In this document: positions 8,729 through 16,763 of the stretch, one piece after another
Layout: every line of letters starts with the position of its first letter
How positions within the stretch are numbered: the stretch's first letter is position 1
Assembly (NCBI GenBank): GCA_910580195.1
Contig: CAJTWA010000001.1
Location: 62,001-126,000, forward strand
Source of the DNA: an uncultured Lachnospiraceae bacterium
GTDB lineage: Bacteria; Bacillota; Clostridia; Lachnospirales; Lachnospiraceae
Reading direction: 5' to 3'
DNA length: 64,000 nt
The notes under the pieces: generated by a model
Database searches by the model: none
What the model was told of the DNA's origin: nothing
What the model saw: only the letters and a program-made list of their open reading frames with translations
Position numbers and translations under genes: made by a program

Positions 8729-9259
8729 CTAATAATCTGAAAGCTGGCTATTACAGATCTGGCATCCAAAACAGGTTAAAAAAGTATTGTGCTTTTTGCA
8801 CCTTGGAAAACCGCAATGGATAGGGTCATCCCTTTCTGACAGTGACAGCCAATGGTTCAGTGAGTATTCCCTAATATCATCCGCTGCCATTCTTTTTATC
8901 AGGTTTTCAAATGTATCTAAGTAATAGGAAATGAGTTCCTCATCCGGGCTATAATCGAGCTTTTCCCAGCCGGTTTTATTTCTTGCCCCGTTTATTGCCT
9001 GAAGCATAAATTTCTTATCTTCTTCAAAGGTTTCTTTATCCCACGGCATTTCAACAATATCAAACCCAACGCAGCCCCTGCCGGTTCTTTGGTCTTTTTC
9101 AGACAAATAGACCGTCAAACGCTTTTCACTCTCTGTCTGGGCAATTGCAGAGCCGCTTAAAGCAAGAATATTTATAAATACATCTGTTCCGCCGTTTGGC
9201 ATGGCAAGTGAACCATCACCGTGTGTAGCATTTCCATCAAATGATATAATATTTGACAT
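8729..9259 (-). CDS. Hypothetical protein, 176 aa
   Basis: I do not recognise a family. It is a soluble protein without a signal peptide. The N-terminal part is small-residue rich (MSNIISFDGNATHGDG), the middle is acidic/aromatic, and the C terminus has several Cys/His (CGFPRCKKHNTFLTCFGCQIC) that could bind zinc. The ATG at 9259 has an AGGAGG-type site a few bases upstream (GGAGGAATACGG in reading direction), which supports it as a real gene. It stands alone on the minus strand. Confidence 0.6.
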   Translation of the reverse strand: MSNIISFDGNATHGDGSLAMPNGGTDVFINILALSGSAIAQTESEKRLTVYLSEKDQRTGRGCVGFDIVEMPWDKETFEEDKKFMLQAINGARNKTGWEKLDYSPDEELISYYLDTFENLIKRMAADDIREYSLNHWLSLSERDDPIHCGFPRCKKHNTFLTCFGCQICNSQLSDY

Positions 9260-9416
9260 CCGTATTCCTCCTGCAGACTGGGGTGTTGTGGTACATGCAG
9301 CGCCAAATCCTAGGCAAAGATCCTATTTTTGCTGCTTACGGTGATTCTACCACATACCTGCGGATAAATCATCCCGCTTTTATGGTTTCCTCCGCCTCAT
9401 GGGCAAGGAGGGGGCA

Positions 9417-9469
9417 CACTCGCACGAAGGGTATTATGTCGCTAAGGCGGCCGTGCTTGGCGCGCAAAG
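9417..9469 (+). repeat. 53-bp dispersed repeat, copy A
   Basis: Starts CACTCGCACGAAGGG and ends in GCGCAAAG. It differs from copy B (9593-9645) at two positions; a diverged copy lies inverted at 6836-6895. Confidence 0.8.
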
Positions 9470-9592
9470 TGTCCAAGCCTATCAATCTTGAAGGGCTTGG
9501 ACATTTTGTTCTCTTATAGGAAAGACCGTGCCACTGTAAAGTGTTAAAGTCTATGACTTTCCTATAAGATAAAGCCCTCCGGGCAGGATGCG

Positions 9593-9645
9593 CACTCGCA
9601 CGAAGGGTATTATGTCGCTAAGGCGGCCGTGCTCGGCGCACAAAG
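9593..9645 (+). repeat. 53-bp dispersed repeat, copy B
   Basis: Same orientation as copy A, 176 bp downstream, 51 of 53 bases identical. Preceded by CTCCGGGCAGGATGCG, also seen beside the 6.8-kb copy. Confidence 0.8.
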
Positions 9646-9823
9646 GTCCTAAGTGCCAGTGGCACTTGTATAGGACGGACCGAAACGGAGTGTAGACACC
9701 AAGCCCCTCAAGATTGAGTGGGTTCGGGGAGTTGAAGTGGGCTTGCCCGCTTTGTTCTCTATTCCAAATACCTGCTACGTCCGGCAATGTTTCCGGCTGC
9801 CCTGCGGCTTACGGCAGGACGGT

Positions 9824-10630
9824 TCATTGCAGCCGTTTCAGATAACAGTTCTCAAGGCAGCTAAGCAGCCAGTACAGCCCCCATGCCATCACGCACAGGA
9901 TTACAATGGACATAATCACCCAGTCCAGCTTAAACACTTGGCTTCCATAAATAATCAAATACCCCAGCCCCTGCCGTGAAGCGATAAATTCACCTATAAT
10001 CACCCCCACAAGGCACAGCCCAATATTCACCTTCATAATGGAAAACAAGGAAGGGATATTGGAAGGGAGCACTACCTTGGTAAGCACATGGTATTTTTTC
10101 CCGCCCATGGTGTAAATCAGCTTGATTTTTTCCGGGTCTACCGACTGGAAACTGGTATACAGGCTTAAAATCGAACCGAAAATTGCCACGGACACCCCGG
10201 TGATAATAATCGTGTTGAAAGTCGCCCCCAGCCATACAATCAATAGGGGCGCAAGGGCAGACTTCGGCAGGCTGTTTAAGATTACCAGATAAGGTTCCAA
10301 GGTTTCGGAAAGCCCTTTGTTCAGCCATAACAGAATGGTTACAACCAACGCAGAAACAATCACCAGCAGGAAACTTGCAATGGTTTCGAACAAGGTAATG
10401 CCGATATGGGCAAACAAGGTCTGGTCCAGTGCCATCCTATAGGCGCACAGCAGCACCTTGGAAGGGCTGCTGAAAATAAAGGAATCAATCAACCCGTATT
10501 GGGCAGCGCCCTCCCATAGGGCGAGGAATAAAATAAAAATGCACAGCCGGCTGACTGTGACAGTGCGTTTATGCCTTTTTTGGGTCAGCAGGAAATTCTG
10601 CTGGGCGAGGGACAGTTCATCCATCTTCAT
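9824..10630 (-). CDS. ABC transporter permease, nitrate/sulfonate/taurine type
   Basis: A 268-aa inner-membrane permease of the SsuC/TauC/ThiX class. It begins with a cytoplasmic tail, then 'ILFLALWEGAAQYGLIDSFIFSSPSKVL', the conserved start of this family, and ends after about six membrane segments. The coupling loop 'YTMGGKKYHVLTKVVLPSNIPSLFSIMKVNIGL' is intact. Its start overlaps the ATPase gene by 14 bases, so they form one operon. The ATPase partner is disrupted by a mobile element and no binding-protein gene is next to it, so the substrate is unknown and the importer is probably inactive in this state. Confidence 0.85.
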   Translation of the reverse strand: MKMDELSLAQQNFLLTQKRHKRTVTVSRLCIFILFLALWEGAAQYGLIDSFIFSSPSKVLLCAYRMALDQTLFAHIGITLFETIASFLLVIVSALVVTILLWLNKGLSETLEPYLVILNSLPKSALAPLLIVWLGATFNTIIITGVSVAIFGSILSLYTSFQSVDPEKIKLIYTMGGKKYHVLTKVVLPSNIPSLFSIMKVNIGLCLVGVIIGEFIASRQGLGYLIIYGSQVFKLDWVIMSIVILCVMAWGLYWLLSCLENCYLKRLQ

Positions 10631-11250
10631 TCAGCTCCTTCCATATTTTATTGAAATAATCTTTAAATTCCGGGGAATTCCGCCGTTCCAGCGCGCTGAT
10701 ATTGTCTGGGAAGGAAATGTCCACCACAGCCTTGACGGTGGCGGGGCGTTTGCTCAGGACCAGCACTTTGGAGCCAAGGCTGACGGCTTCCGACAAATCA
10801 TGGGTGACTAGGATGGCAGTTTTCTGTTCTTTTTTGATAATTGCCCCAATGTCGTCCCCAACGGTAAGCCTTGTCTGGTAATCCAAGGCGGAAAATGGCT
10901 CGTCAAGGAGCAAAAGCTTTGGGCTTAAGGCAAGGGTGCGGATTAAGGCTGCCCGCTGGCGCATGCCGCCGGAAAGCTGGGAGGGGCGGGCGTCTTTGAA
11001 TTTATACAGCCCATAAGTTTTTAGCATTTCTAGGACTTGCCCCTTGGTTTCCGGGGTCAGCTTGTTCTGGATTTCCAGCCCTAACAAGACGTTTTTTTCG
11101 ATGGTGCGCCATTCAAATAAGTGGTCGTGCTGGAGCATGTAGCCGATAGCGCTGCATGATTTTTGGTTCAGTTTCTGCCCATAAAATAAAATGGAACCGT
11201 GCTCCGGCTCTAAAAGCCCTGACAGGAGGGAAAGGAGGGTAGATTTGCCG
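10617..11250 (-). pseudogene. C-terminal part of the split ABC importer ATPase (Walker A onward)
   Basis: Reading from the element edge, the frame continues GKSTLLSLLSGLLEPEHGS, then the signature LSGGMRQRAALIRTLA, Walker B LLLLDEPFSALD and switch ILVTHDLSEA, so everything after the P-loop is intact. The residues before GKST in the present frame are element sequence, not ATPase. The missing N-terminal part lies at 16797-16930. Joined across the shared 6-bp core the two parts make a 768-bp, 255-codon gene, the usual size for SsuB/TauB. Disrupted, not decayed: no other stop or frameshift is visible. Confidence 0.92.
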
Positions 11251-11273
11251 ATGGTTCTGCAGCGGAAACAAAG
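11245..11273 (+). other. Left attachment site of the element (attL)
   Basis: Core TTGCCG (11245-11250) followed by the arm ATGGTTCTGCAG-CGGAAACAAAG (11251-11273). Sequence to the left is ATPase coding DNA. Confidence 0.88.
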
Positions 11274-11335
11274 GGAAATGCTCCGGCATTTGCAATCCTT
11301 CCAACAACCCATCAAGAATAAATTATTAGCAAGCG

Positions 11336-11349
11336 CATAGTATACTATG
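11336..11349. promoter_or_regulatory. 14-bp perfect palindrome near the element's left end
   Basis: CATAGTATACTATG contains a possible -10 (TATACT) and lies 29 bp upstream of the 64-aa ORF; it could be an operator. No good -35 is visible. Confidence 0.4.
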
Positions 11350-11377
11350 AACCTCTGCTGGCAGGAGGCGGGTTGCT

Positions 11378-11572
11378 ATGGCAGGAAAGAAACGGGAAAT
11401 CAGGATTGTGGTACATATGCCCAAAGAGGCCTCTTCGGTTTTTGGCAGCGGGCAGGCGGAGGAATTTTGGACAGGGAAAATATCTGGGAAAATCAGGAAA
11501 TCCGGGCTTACCAAACAGCAGCAAGAACAATTGCTTGGGAAGTTGGCTTCGCGGCCGCCAGATGGAAAGTGA
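11378..11572 (+). CDS. Small hypothetical protein, 64 aa, element cargo
   Basis: I do not recognise a family. The ATG is preceded by GCAGGAGGCGGG at a distance of about 7-10 bases, a strong ribosome site, which is the main support. The protein is basic at the start (MAGKKREIRIVVHMPKEA) and has a Lys/Gln-rich C-terminal half (SGLTKQQQEQLLGKLA) likely to be helical. It is the first gene of the element after attL. Confidence 0.55.
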   Translation: MAGKKREIRIVVHMPKEASSVFGSGQAEEFWTGKISGKIRKSGLTKQQQEQLLGKLASRPPDGK

Positions 11573-11573
11573 T

Positions 11574-11601
11574 TGTGGAGCAAAGAGAGATAGGGTATAA
11601 T
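11574..11601 (+). promoter_or_regulatory. Probable promoter of the AAA/PD-(D/E)XK gene
   Basis: TTGTGG, 16-bp spacer, TATAAT at 11596-11601; about 75 bp before the start codon. Confidence 0.5.
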
Positions 11602-11674
11602 ATACCTGAGAAGAAATTCGGAGGGCAAAATACCACGCGGTATAGCAGCCTGGCATGATATGGAGGTGGCAGCA

Positions 11675-13372
11675 ATGAAGAAACCATTGCCGGTAGGGGT
11701 TGATAATTTTGAAGATATGATAAACTCTGGCTATTATTATGTAGATAAAACCATGTTTATCAAAGAACTGTTGGATTTGAAAGGAAAGGTAAACCTGTTT
11801 GCCCGCCCAAGGCGTTTTGGAAAGACATTAAACTTAAGCATGCTCCGGTACTTTTTTGAGGATACGGGAGATACGGAAAAAAATGAGGGAAACCAAAGGC
11901 TTTTCCAAGGATTGAAGATTATGGAGCAGGGCAAAGAATATGAAAAATGCATGGGCAGGTATCCGGTTATCAACCTGACATTGAAATCAGCGAAGCAGAC
12001 AACCTTTGCATCGGCTTATAACAAGATAAAAAATGAGCTTGCAGAAGAATTCCAAAGGCACCGCTATGTACTGGAAAGCGGAACAATGGATGCTGCTGCC
12101 AAATCCCTGTTCCGGAAAATAGCAGACGGGGAGGGGGAGCCTGATGATTATTCCGGTTCCCTGAAGTTCCTGAGCAAATGCCTTTGCCAGGCCACAGGCA
12201 GGCATGCAGTTATTTTATTAGATGAATATGATGTCCCTTTAGAGAATGCGTATTTTAAAGGTTTTTATAATGAGATGATAGACTTTATCCGTTCGCTGTT
12301 TGAATCTGCATTAAAAACGAATGATTATCTGCAGTTCGCTGTGATTACCGGCTGCCTGCGCATTTCAAAGGAAAGCATATTTACGGGATTAAACCACCTG
12401 AACATTATTTCTGTGCTGGATAAGAAATACAGCGAGCATTTCGGGTTTACAGAACAGGAAGTGTTCCAGATGATGGAAGATTACAGTGTGGAAAGCCGTT
12501 TTCCCACCATGAAGGAATGGTACGATGGGTATTTATTTGGGGATACAGAAGTTTATAACCCTTGGAGCGTGATTAAGTTTTTGTATGATTTGTATTCAGA
12601 TGTAAATGCGTTTCCGCGTCCCTATTGGATCAATACCAGTTCCAATGATATTATTAAAGATATGGTTGCAAGGGCTGACAGGGAGATGAAAGGGCAGATT
12701 GAAATGCTTTTGGGCGGCGGTACGCTGGATATTCAGGTACATGAAGAAGTAACTTATGGAGATATGCACAGTAACAGCGGAAATTTGTGGAATTTCCTTT
12801 ATTTTACAGGGTATCTGACAAAGGAAAGTGAATATTTCAAGGAATCGTCAGTCTTTTTGCGGGTGCGGATTCCCAATATAGAAGTGAAAACGATTTATCA
12901 GAGCACGATTATGAATTGGATGAAAGATTTCATAATGAAAGAGGATTTCCATGATTTATACCACGCCATGGAAGATGGCAACGCCCGGAAGATGGCGGAC
13001 ATATTGAACGGGCAGTTGTTCCGTACCATCAGTTTCTACGATAATGCGGAAAACTTTTACCATGGCTTCTTGGCGGGAATCTTAAGCCAGAGTGAGAATT
13101 ATCTGGTAAAATCCAACCGTGAATCAGGGAATGGCAGGTCAGATATTATGGTGAAAAGCCCATCCCTGCGGGGCAGGTCTTTTATTCTGGAAATTAAAGT
13201 GTCAGATTCTGTTGACGATTTGGAAGGCGATGCCCAAAAAGCATTGCAGCAGATTTATGAGAAAAGATATATGGAAGAACTGCGTACGGAAGGATATCGG
13301 AAGATTGGCTGTTATGGGGTGTCTTTCTTCCGGAAGGACTGTGAAGTCCGGTTTGGGAAAGGGCAAGATTAA
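11675..13372 (+). CDS. AAA-ATPase-like / PD-(D/E)XK nuclease superfamily protein, element cargo
   Basis: A 565-aa two-domain protein of the family common in Clostridia and Bacteroidetes (AAA-ATPase-like N-terminal domain, PD-(D/E)XK C-terminal domain). The N terminus KPLPVGVDNFEDMI...YYYVDKT is the family start. The P-loop variant is RPRRFGKTLNLSML (about residues 47-60), Walker B is AVILLDEYDVPLEN, and the C-terminal nuclease-like site is SDIMVKSPSLRGRSFILEIKVSD. The start at 11675 is chosen for GGAGGTGGC 7 bases upstream. Function in cells is unknown for the family; a role in defence or toxin action has been guessed. A diverged paralogue lies outside the element at 48964. Confidence 0.82.
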   Translation: MKKPLPVGVDNFEDMINSGYYYVDKTMFIKELLDLKGKVNLFARPRRFGKTLNLSMLRYFFEDTGDTEKNEGNQRLFQGLKIMEQGKEYEKCMGRYPVINLTLKSAKQTTFASAYNKIKNELAEEFQRHRYVLESGTMDAAAKSLFRKIADGEGEPDDYSGSLKFLSKCLCQATGRHAVILLDEYDVPLENAYFKGFYNEMIDFIRSLFESALKTNDYLQFAVITGCLRISKESIFTGLNHLNIISVLDKKYSEHFGFTEQEVFQMMEDYSVESRFPTMKEWYDGYLFGDTEVYNPWSVIKFLYDLYSDVNAFPRPYWINTSSNDIIKDMVARADREMKGQIEMLLGGGTLDIQVHEEVTYGDMHSNSGNLWNFLYFTGYLTKESEYFKESSVFLRVRIPNIEVKTIYQSTIMNWMKDFIMKEDFHDLYHAMEDGNARKMADILNGQLFRTISFYDNAENFYHGFLAGILSQSENYLVKSNRESGNGRSDIMVKSPSLRGRSFILEIKVSDSVDDLEGDAQKALQQIYEKRYMEELRTEGYRKIGCYGVSFFRKDCEVRFGKGQD

Positions 13373-13444
13373 TCTGCAGGATGTATATGGTATGCCCGCA
13401 AAGATTTGCGGAAGAAAGATAAAAATAAAGGATGGTTGGGTTGT

Positions 13445-13527
13445 CGGGAAATGGCAGTTTTCCACAATATATGGCTGTGATTCCCTGAGTTTCATTATTA
13501 TATATTGTGCTTAAGTTCCATTTCCCG
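13445..13527. repeat. Imperfect 27-bp inverted repeat after the AAA gene
   Basis: Arms 13445-13471 and 13501-13527. Nine outer and ten inner positions match perfectly (TATATTGTG and CCATTTCCCG); the eight in between mostly do not. It may be the gene's terminator or a small element end. Confidence 0.5.
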
Positions 13528-14166
13528 CAGTTTGCCGCATGGGATATCGGCCATGCTGTGATTCCCATGCCGCGGTTTTCGGTGATCTATCTCAAGAAGA
13601 CAGATAAAACACCGAAATCAACGGCCATTACATTCACATTTCCAGATGGGCAGCATGTGAACTATGAGTCAGAAAATGTAATTTTGGCAGAATTTACAAA
13701 AGAATATATTGTGGAAAAACGCCTGTTTCCATATATTCCTTTTTATATTGCAAGATATGAGAAAGAAATTGCACATGGAAACAGGATAGAAGAAGCCATA
13801 AGAGATTTAAAATATTTCAGAAATGAGATGCTTCGCCTTCATAAAGCAGGAGAATTGTCAGATGATGAAATCATAGACCTGATGGGATTTGTGAATATTA
13901 TTATTACACATATTACAAATGGAAATGAAAACGAGGAAAGGCTGGTGAAAATTATGGGAGGAACCGTAATCGAAACGGAATCGGAAAAGCTGATACAGCG
14001 AGGAGTAAAACAAGGGATACGGCAGGGCAAAGTACAAACCATTATTGAACTGGGCAAGGAAGATGGGCTTGAAGATACAGCCATTTTAGCCAGACTGCAG
14101 AATAAGGCGGGCGTGACCCTGGAACAGGCCATGTCCTATCTGCGAAAATACGGGGAACAATCGTAA
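13507..14166 (+). pseudogene. Rpn-family PD-(D/E)XK nuclease, N-terminally truncated
   Basis: The readable part (from about FSVIYLKKTDKTPKSTAITFTFPDGQHVNYE onward) matches the C-terminal two thirds of Rpn / recombination-promoting nuclease proteins, including the region VEKRLFPYIPFYIARYEKEIAHG and the C-terminal helical tail with IRQGKVQTIIELGKEDG. The N-terminal half with the nuclease active site is missing and is not found in another frame upstream. No ribosome site precedes the nominal start, so I call it a remnant. Its last 14 codons are part of an 88-bp duplication. Confidence 0.72.
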
Positions 14167-14210
14167 AAGGTGGAAAGAAACAATGGTGATTTTTGTTTAC
14201 AGCAGGAAAT
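14123..14210 (+). repeat. 88-bp direct repeat, left copy, flanking the toxin-antitoxin pair
   Basis: It spans the end of the Rpn fragment and an aborted start of the recombinase (ATGGTGATTTTTGTTTAC then AGCAGGAAATGA, reading MVIFVYSRK and stop). It differs from the right copy (14962-15049) at five positions. Confidence 0.9.
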
Positions 14211-14272
14211 GAAAAGAAATGTGCTGTAGGCGCAAGGCAGATTGTAAAAATTAAAAAAGAGGGGTGGAATCC

Positions 14273-14539
14273 ATGTCAGAGTTACAACAGAAAGCGGTGC
14301 AGTTAATCAGCGGGCTGTCAGATGATAATATAAGTTTCCTGATAGAAGTAATCCAAAGGTTAATGTCACAGGAAGCAGATACAACGGCTTTCTATTCGGA
14401 ACGGGAGAGTACAGCAATACAGGCTTTTCAAAGGCTGGATGCTGCAAGGCCGGAGGTGAAACGGTATTTACCGGATGATTTTGACCCGGAAAAGGAACTG
14501 GAGGAGGCAAGGGCTGAGAGATATGGCAGTTTTGATTGA
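14273..14539 (+). CDS. Probable antitoxin of a VapBC-type pair
   Basis: An 88-aa acidic protein directly before, and overlapping by 17 bases, a PIN-domain gene; this arrangement is typical of VapB antitoxins. The N terminus (MSELQQKAVQLISGLSDDNISFLIEVIQRLM) is helical and resembles short proteins paired with toxins in Firmicutes; the C terminus (DDFDPEKELEEARAERYGSFD) is the type that wraps a toxin. No classic DNA-binding fold is clear. The start at 14273 uses GAGGGGTGG; a GTG at 14264 is also in frame. Confidence 0.7.
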   Translation: MSELQQKAVQLISGLSDDNISFLIEVIQRLMSQEADTTAFYSERESTAIQAFQRLDAARPEVKRYLPDDFDPEKELEEARAERYGSFD

Positions 14540-14948
14540 TACAAATGTGATTATTGATTTTCTTACCACAAGGGAGCCGTTTTTTGAAGCATCTAAAAAA
14601 GTGCTTACAAAATGTTCGCATGGGGAAGTTGAGGGGTATCTTGCATTTCATTCGGTTCCAAATTTGTGGTATATACTGAGGAAAGCGCCGGAAGAGAAAC
14701 GCAGAAAGTGGCTTTTGGATTTGTGTAGCTTTTTGAAAGTGGTGGGTGTAAACCATGAAGAAGTGTTAAAGGCAGTCAGGATGACAGAATTTAAAGATTT
14801 CGAGGATTGCCTGCAGGATAGGTGCGCAAAAAGCGTAGGCGCAGAATATATTATTACACGGAACGCTGTAGATTTCAATGGGTCAGAAGTTCCGGCAATA
14901 TCGCCTGAGGAATTTTTGGATGTGATTTCGGGAAAAACGCAGCGGTGA
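14523..14948 (+). CDS. PIN-domain ribonuclease toxin (VapC-like)
   Basis: A 141-aa PIN-domain protein. The first acidic residue is in AVLIDTNVIIDFL (Asp about 6), and later acidic residues are in EFKDFEDCLQ and at the end of YIITRNAVDF, consistent with a PIN metal site. PIN toxins cleave RNA, often tRNA. I start it at 14523, within the antitoxin's end, since the frame before that is shadow. With the upstream gene it forms a toxin-antitoxin module that should stabilise the element. Confidence 0.82.
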   Translation: MAVLIDTNVIIDFLTTREPFFEASKKVLTKCSHGEVEGYLAFHSVPNLWYILRKAPEEKRRKWLLDLCSFLKVVGVNHEEVLKAVRMTEFKDFEDCLQDRCAKSVGAEYIITRNAVDFNGSEVPAISPEEFLDVISGKTQR

Positions 14949-14961
14949 AACCCCGGCCGGA

Positions 14962-15049
14962 AACAGGCCATGTCCTATCTGCGAAAATACGGGGAACAAT
15001 TGTAGAGGATGGAAAGAAACAATGGTGATTTTTATTTATAGCAGGAAAT
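14962..15049 (+). repeat. 88-bp direct repeat, right copy, including the recombinase start
   Basis: Equal in length to the left copy. It contains an orphan copy of the last Rpn codons, a ribosome site (GAGGATGGAAAG) and the first nine codons of the recombinase. The 751 bp between the copies is the toxin-antitoxin module. Confidence 0.9.
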
Positions 15050-16662
15050 CCAAATGGACCGGCCGCGGTGAAAGCGTGGAAAACCAGCTTGCCATGTGCC
15101 GGGATTACATACAGCATAACATTGAAGGCGCCGGGGAAGCCGAAATCGTCACATACGAAGACGAAGGCTACTCCGGCAAAAATACCAACCGTCCCCAATT
15201 CCAAAAAATGATGCAGGAAATCAAAAAAGGGAACTGCAATTACTTAGTATGCTACAAGTTAGACCGGCTGGGCCGCAACATTGCAGACTTGGCAAATCTG
15301 GTGGAAACGCTGAATGAGCTGAATGTTTCATTCATCAGCATTAAGGAACGGTTTGACACTTCCACTCCCATCGGAAAAGCCATGCTCTATTTTGCAGGGG
15401 TCCTTGCCCAGATGGAGCGGGAACAGATTGCAGAGCGGGTCCGGGACAATATGGTGATGCTTGCGAGAAAAGGCAGGTGGCTGGGAGGGAATACGCCCCT
15501 TGGGTTTGCGGCAGAAGCAGAAGAAAAGGTTTCTGTCAATGGAAAAAGCAGGAAGTCCTTCCGGCTGGCTGTGGAGGAACAGGAAATGCAGACCGTCCGG
15601 TTTATTTTTCAGGAATATTTGAAAAACCAGTCTATCATGGGAATTGTCAAATATTTCCTCAGCCACGGCATCCAGACGAAGCGGGGCAAGGAATATACCA
15701 CAACCGCTATCCGGGACATTTTAACAAATCCTGTGTATTGCACAGCAGACCAAGAGGCTTACGGGTATTTCTGGAACTTGGGCTGCCAGGTATGCATGGA
15801 AAAAGAAGAAGCGGACGGGCGATATGGCCTGATTGCCTATGCGAAAACTTCTTCCGCCCAGTACAAGAATAAAAGTAATTCACCGGAAAAATGGATTGTG
15901 GCAAAGGGAAAACATCCGGGAATCATATCCGGGCAGGATTTTTGCAAAATCCAGAATCTTCTGGCAAAGAACAGCTCCAAGGGAGAAGGATGGCACAAAC
16001 CTCAAAACCCAGTAGCTTTGCTGTCAGGGATTTTGTATTGTTCCTGCGGGCATCTGATGCGCCCGAAATATTATTCATCCAAACAGGTAACGGAAACCGG
16101 GGAACGGAAATTTTCCTATCTCTGCCCCTGCAAAGACATGACCCATGGGGAGAAATGCTCGGTACCGAATGTGCAGGGAAATACGTTGGATGAACTGGTG
16201 TGCAGGGAGGTGCTGCGCTATACGGAGGAAAATTCCGATATCCACCGCATGCTGCAGGAAGCCATGGCAAAAATTGACGGCACGCAAGAAGAAACGGGAA
16301 CTGCGGCAGGCCTGTTAGAGCAGGAGATACAGAAACGGAAAAAAGAAGTGCAGAACCTCATTTCTGTCCTAGCAAAATCCGGCGGGGAGGAAACCTTTAT
16401 CCAACAGATAGAAGCGGAAATCAGGAGGCTGAATGAAGAATGTGCTTCTCTGGAAAAAGAGCGTGCAGAATCCGGGGAAGAAGGAAACAGTATTCAGGGG
16501 GACAGGCAGCAGATGGAATTTCTCATAGAACAGCTTTCCAGCTTCCGCAGCCTATTTGGCACTTTAACCGTGCCGGAAAAACGGGAATATTTGCGGATGG
16601 TTCTGGATAAAGTTGTCTGGGATGGGGAAGAAGCTCATATTTTTATCTATGGCAGCCATTGA
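15022..16662 (+). CDS. Large serine recombinase (integrase of the element)
   Basis: A 546-aa site-specific recombinase. The resolvase-type catalytic domain begins VIFIYSRKSKWTG; the YxRxS Ser at residue 10 is the expected nucleophile. ESVENQLAMCRDYI and YKLDRLGRN follow, with the conserved Arg, then AQMEREQIAERV. Next are the recombinase domain (about 160-290, NPVYCTADQEAYGYF), a zinc ribbon (LYCSCGHLMRP...CPCKDMTHGEKC) and a coiled-coil (about 430-500). This is the layout of phage and element integrases that use short attB/attP sites. The ATG has GAGGATGGAAAG upstream. It lies 129 bp from the right core, which supports it as the enzyme that inserted the element. Confidence 0.93.
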   Translation: MVIFIYSRKSKWTGRGESVENQLAMCRDYIQHNIEGAGEAEIVTYEDEGYSGKNTNRPQFQKMMQEIKKGNCNYLVCYKLDRLGRNIADLANLVETLNELNVSFISIKERFDTSTPIGKAMLYFAGVLAQMEREQIAERVRDNMVMLARKGRWLGGNTPLGFAAEAEEKVSVNGKSRKSFRLAVEEQEMQTVRFIFQEYLKNQSIMGIVKYFLSHGIQTKRGKEYTTTAIRDILTNPVYCTADQEAYGYFWNLGCQVCMEKEEADGRYGLIAYAKTSSAQYKNKSNSPEKWIVAKGKHPGIISGQDFCKIQNLLAKNSSKGEGWHKPQNPVALLSGILYCSCGHLMRPKYYSSKQVTETGERKFSYLCPCKDMTHGEKCSVPNVQGNTLDELVCREVLRYTEENSDIHRMLQEAMAKIDGTQEETGTAAGLLEQEIQKRKKEVQNLISVLAKSGGEETFIQQIEAEIRRLNEECASLEKERAESGEEGNSIQGDRQQMEFLIEQLSSFRSLFGTLTVPEKREYLRMVLDKVVWDGEEAHIFIYGSH

Positions 16663-16763
16663 TGGAGCAAGAACCAGCAAATATCAGTGGCTGCCAGATA
16701 TGCATTTGCAGAAGGAAACAGATGCAGCAGGACAGCCAGCAGTTTTCATCCACAGGTTCCCTT

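Larger units (their letters stand above)
9260..9823. other. Repeat-rich gene-free stretch
   Basis: It holds two copies of a 53-bp repeat, a 12-bp inverted repeat (9513-9524/9557-9568), the hairpin-capable CCAAGCC...GGGCTTGG near 9474-9500, and the palindrome AAGTGCCAGTGGCACTT near 9650. I see no gene with a ribosome site. Confidence 0.55.

Noticed and set aside
10617..11315. A 232-codon ATPase gene starting at 11315 with a damaged Walker A
   Set aside because: At first it looked like a small deletion in the P-loop. The missing part is at 16797-16930 and the bases before GKST are the arm of an integrated element, so the gene is split, not point-mutated.
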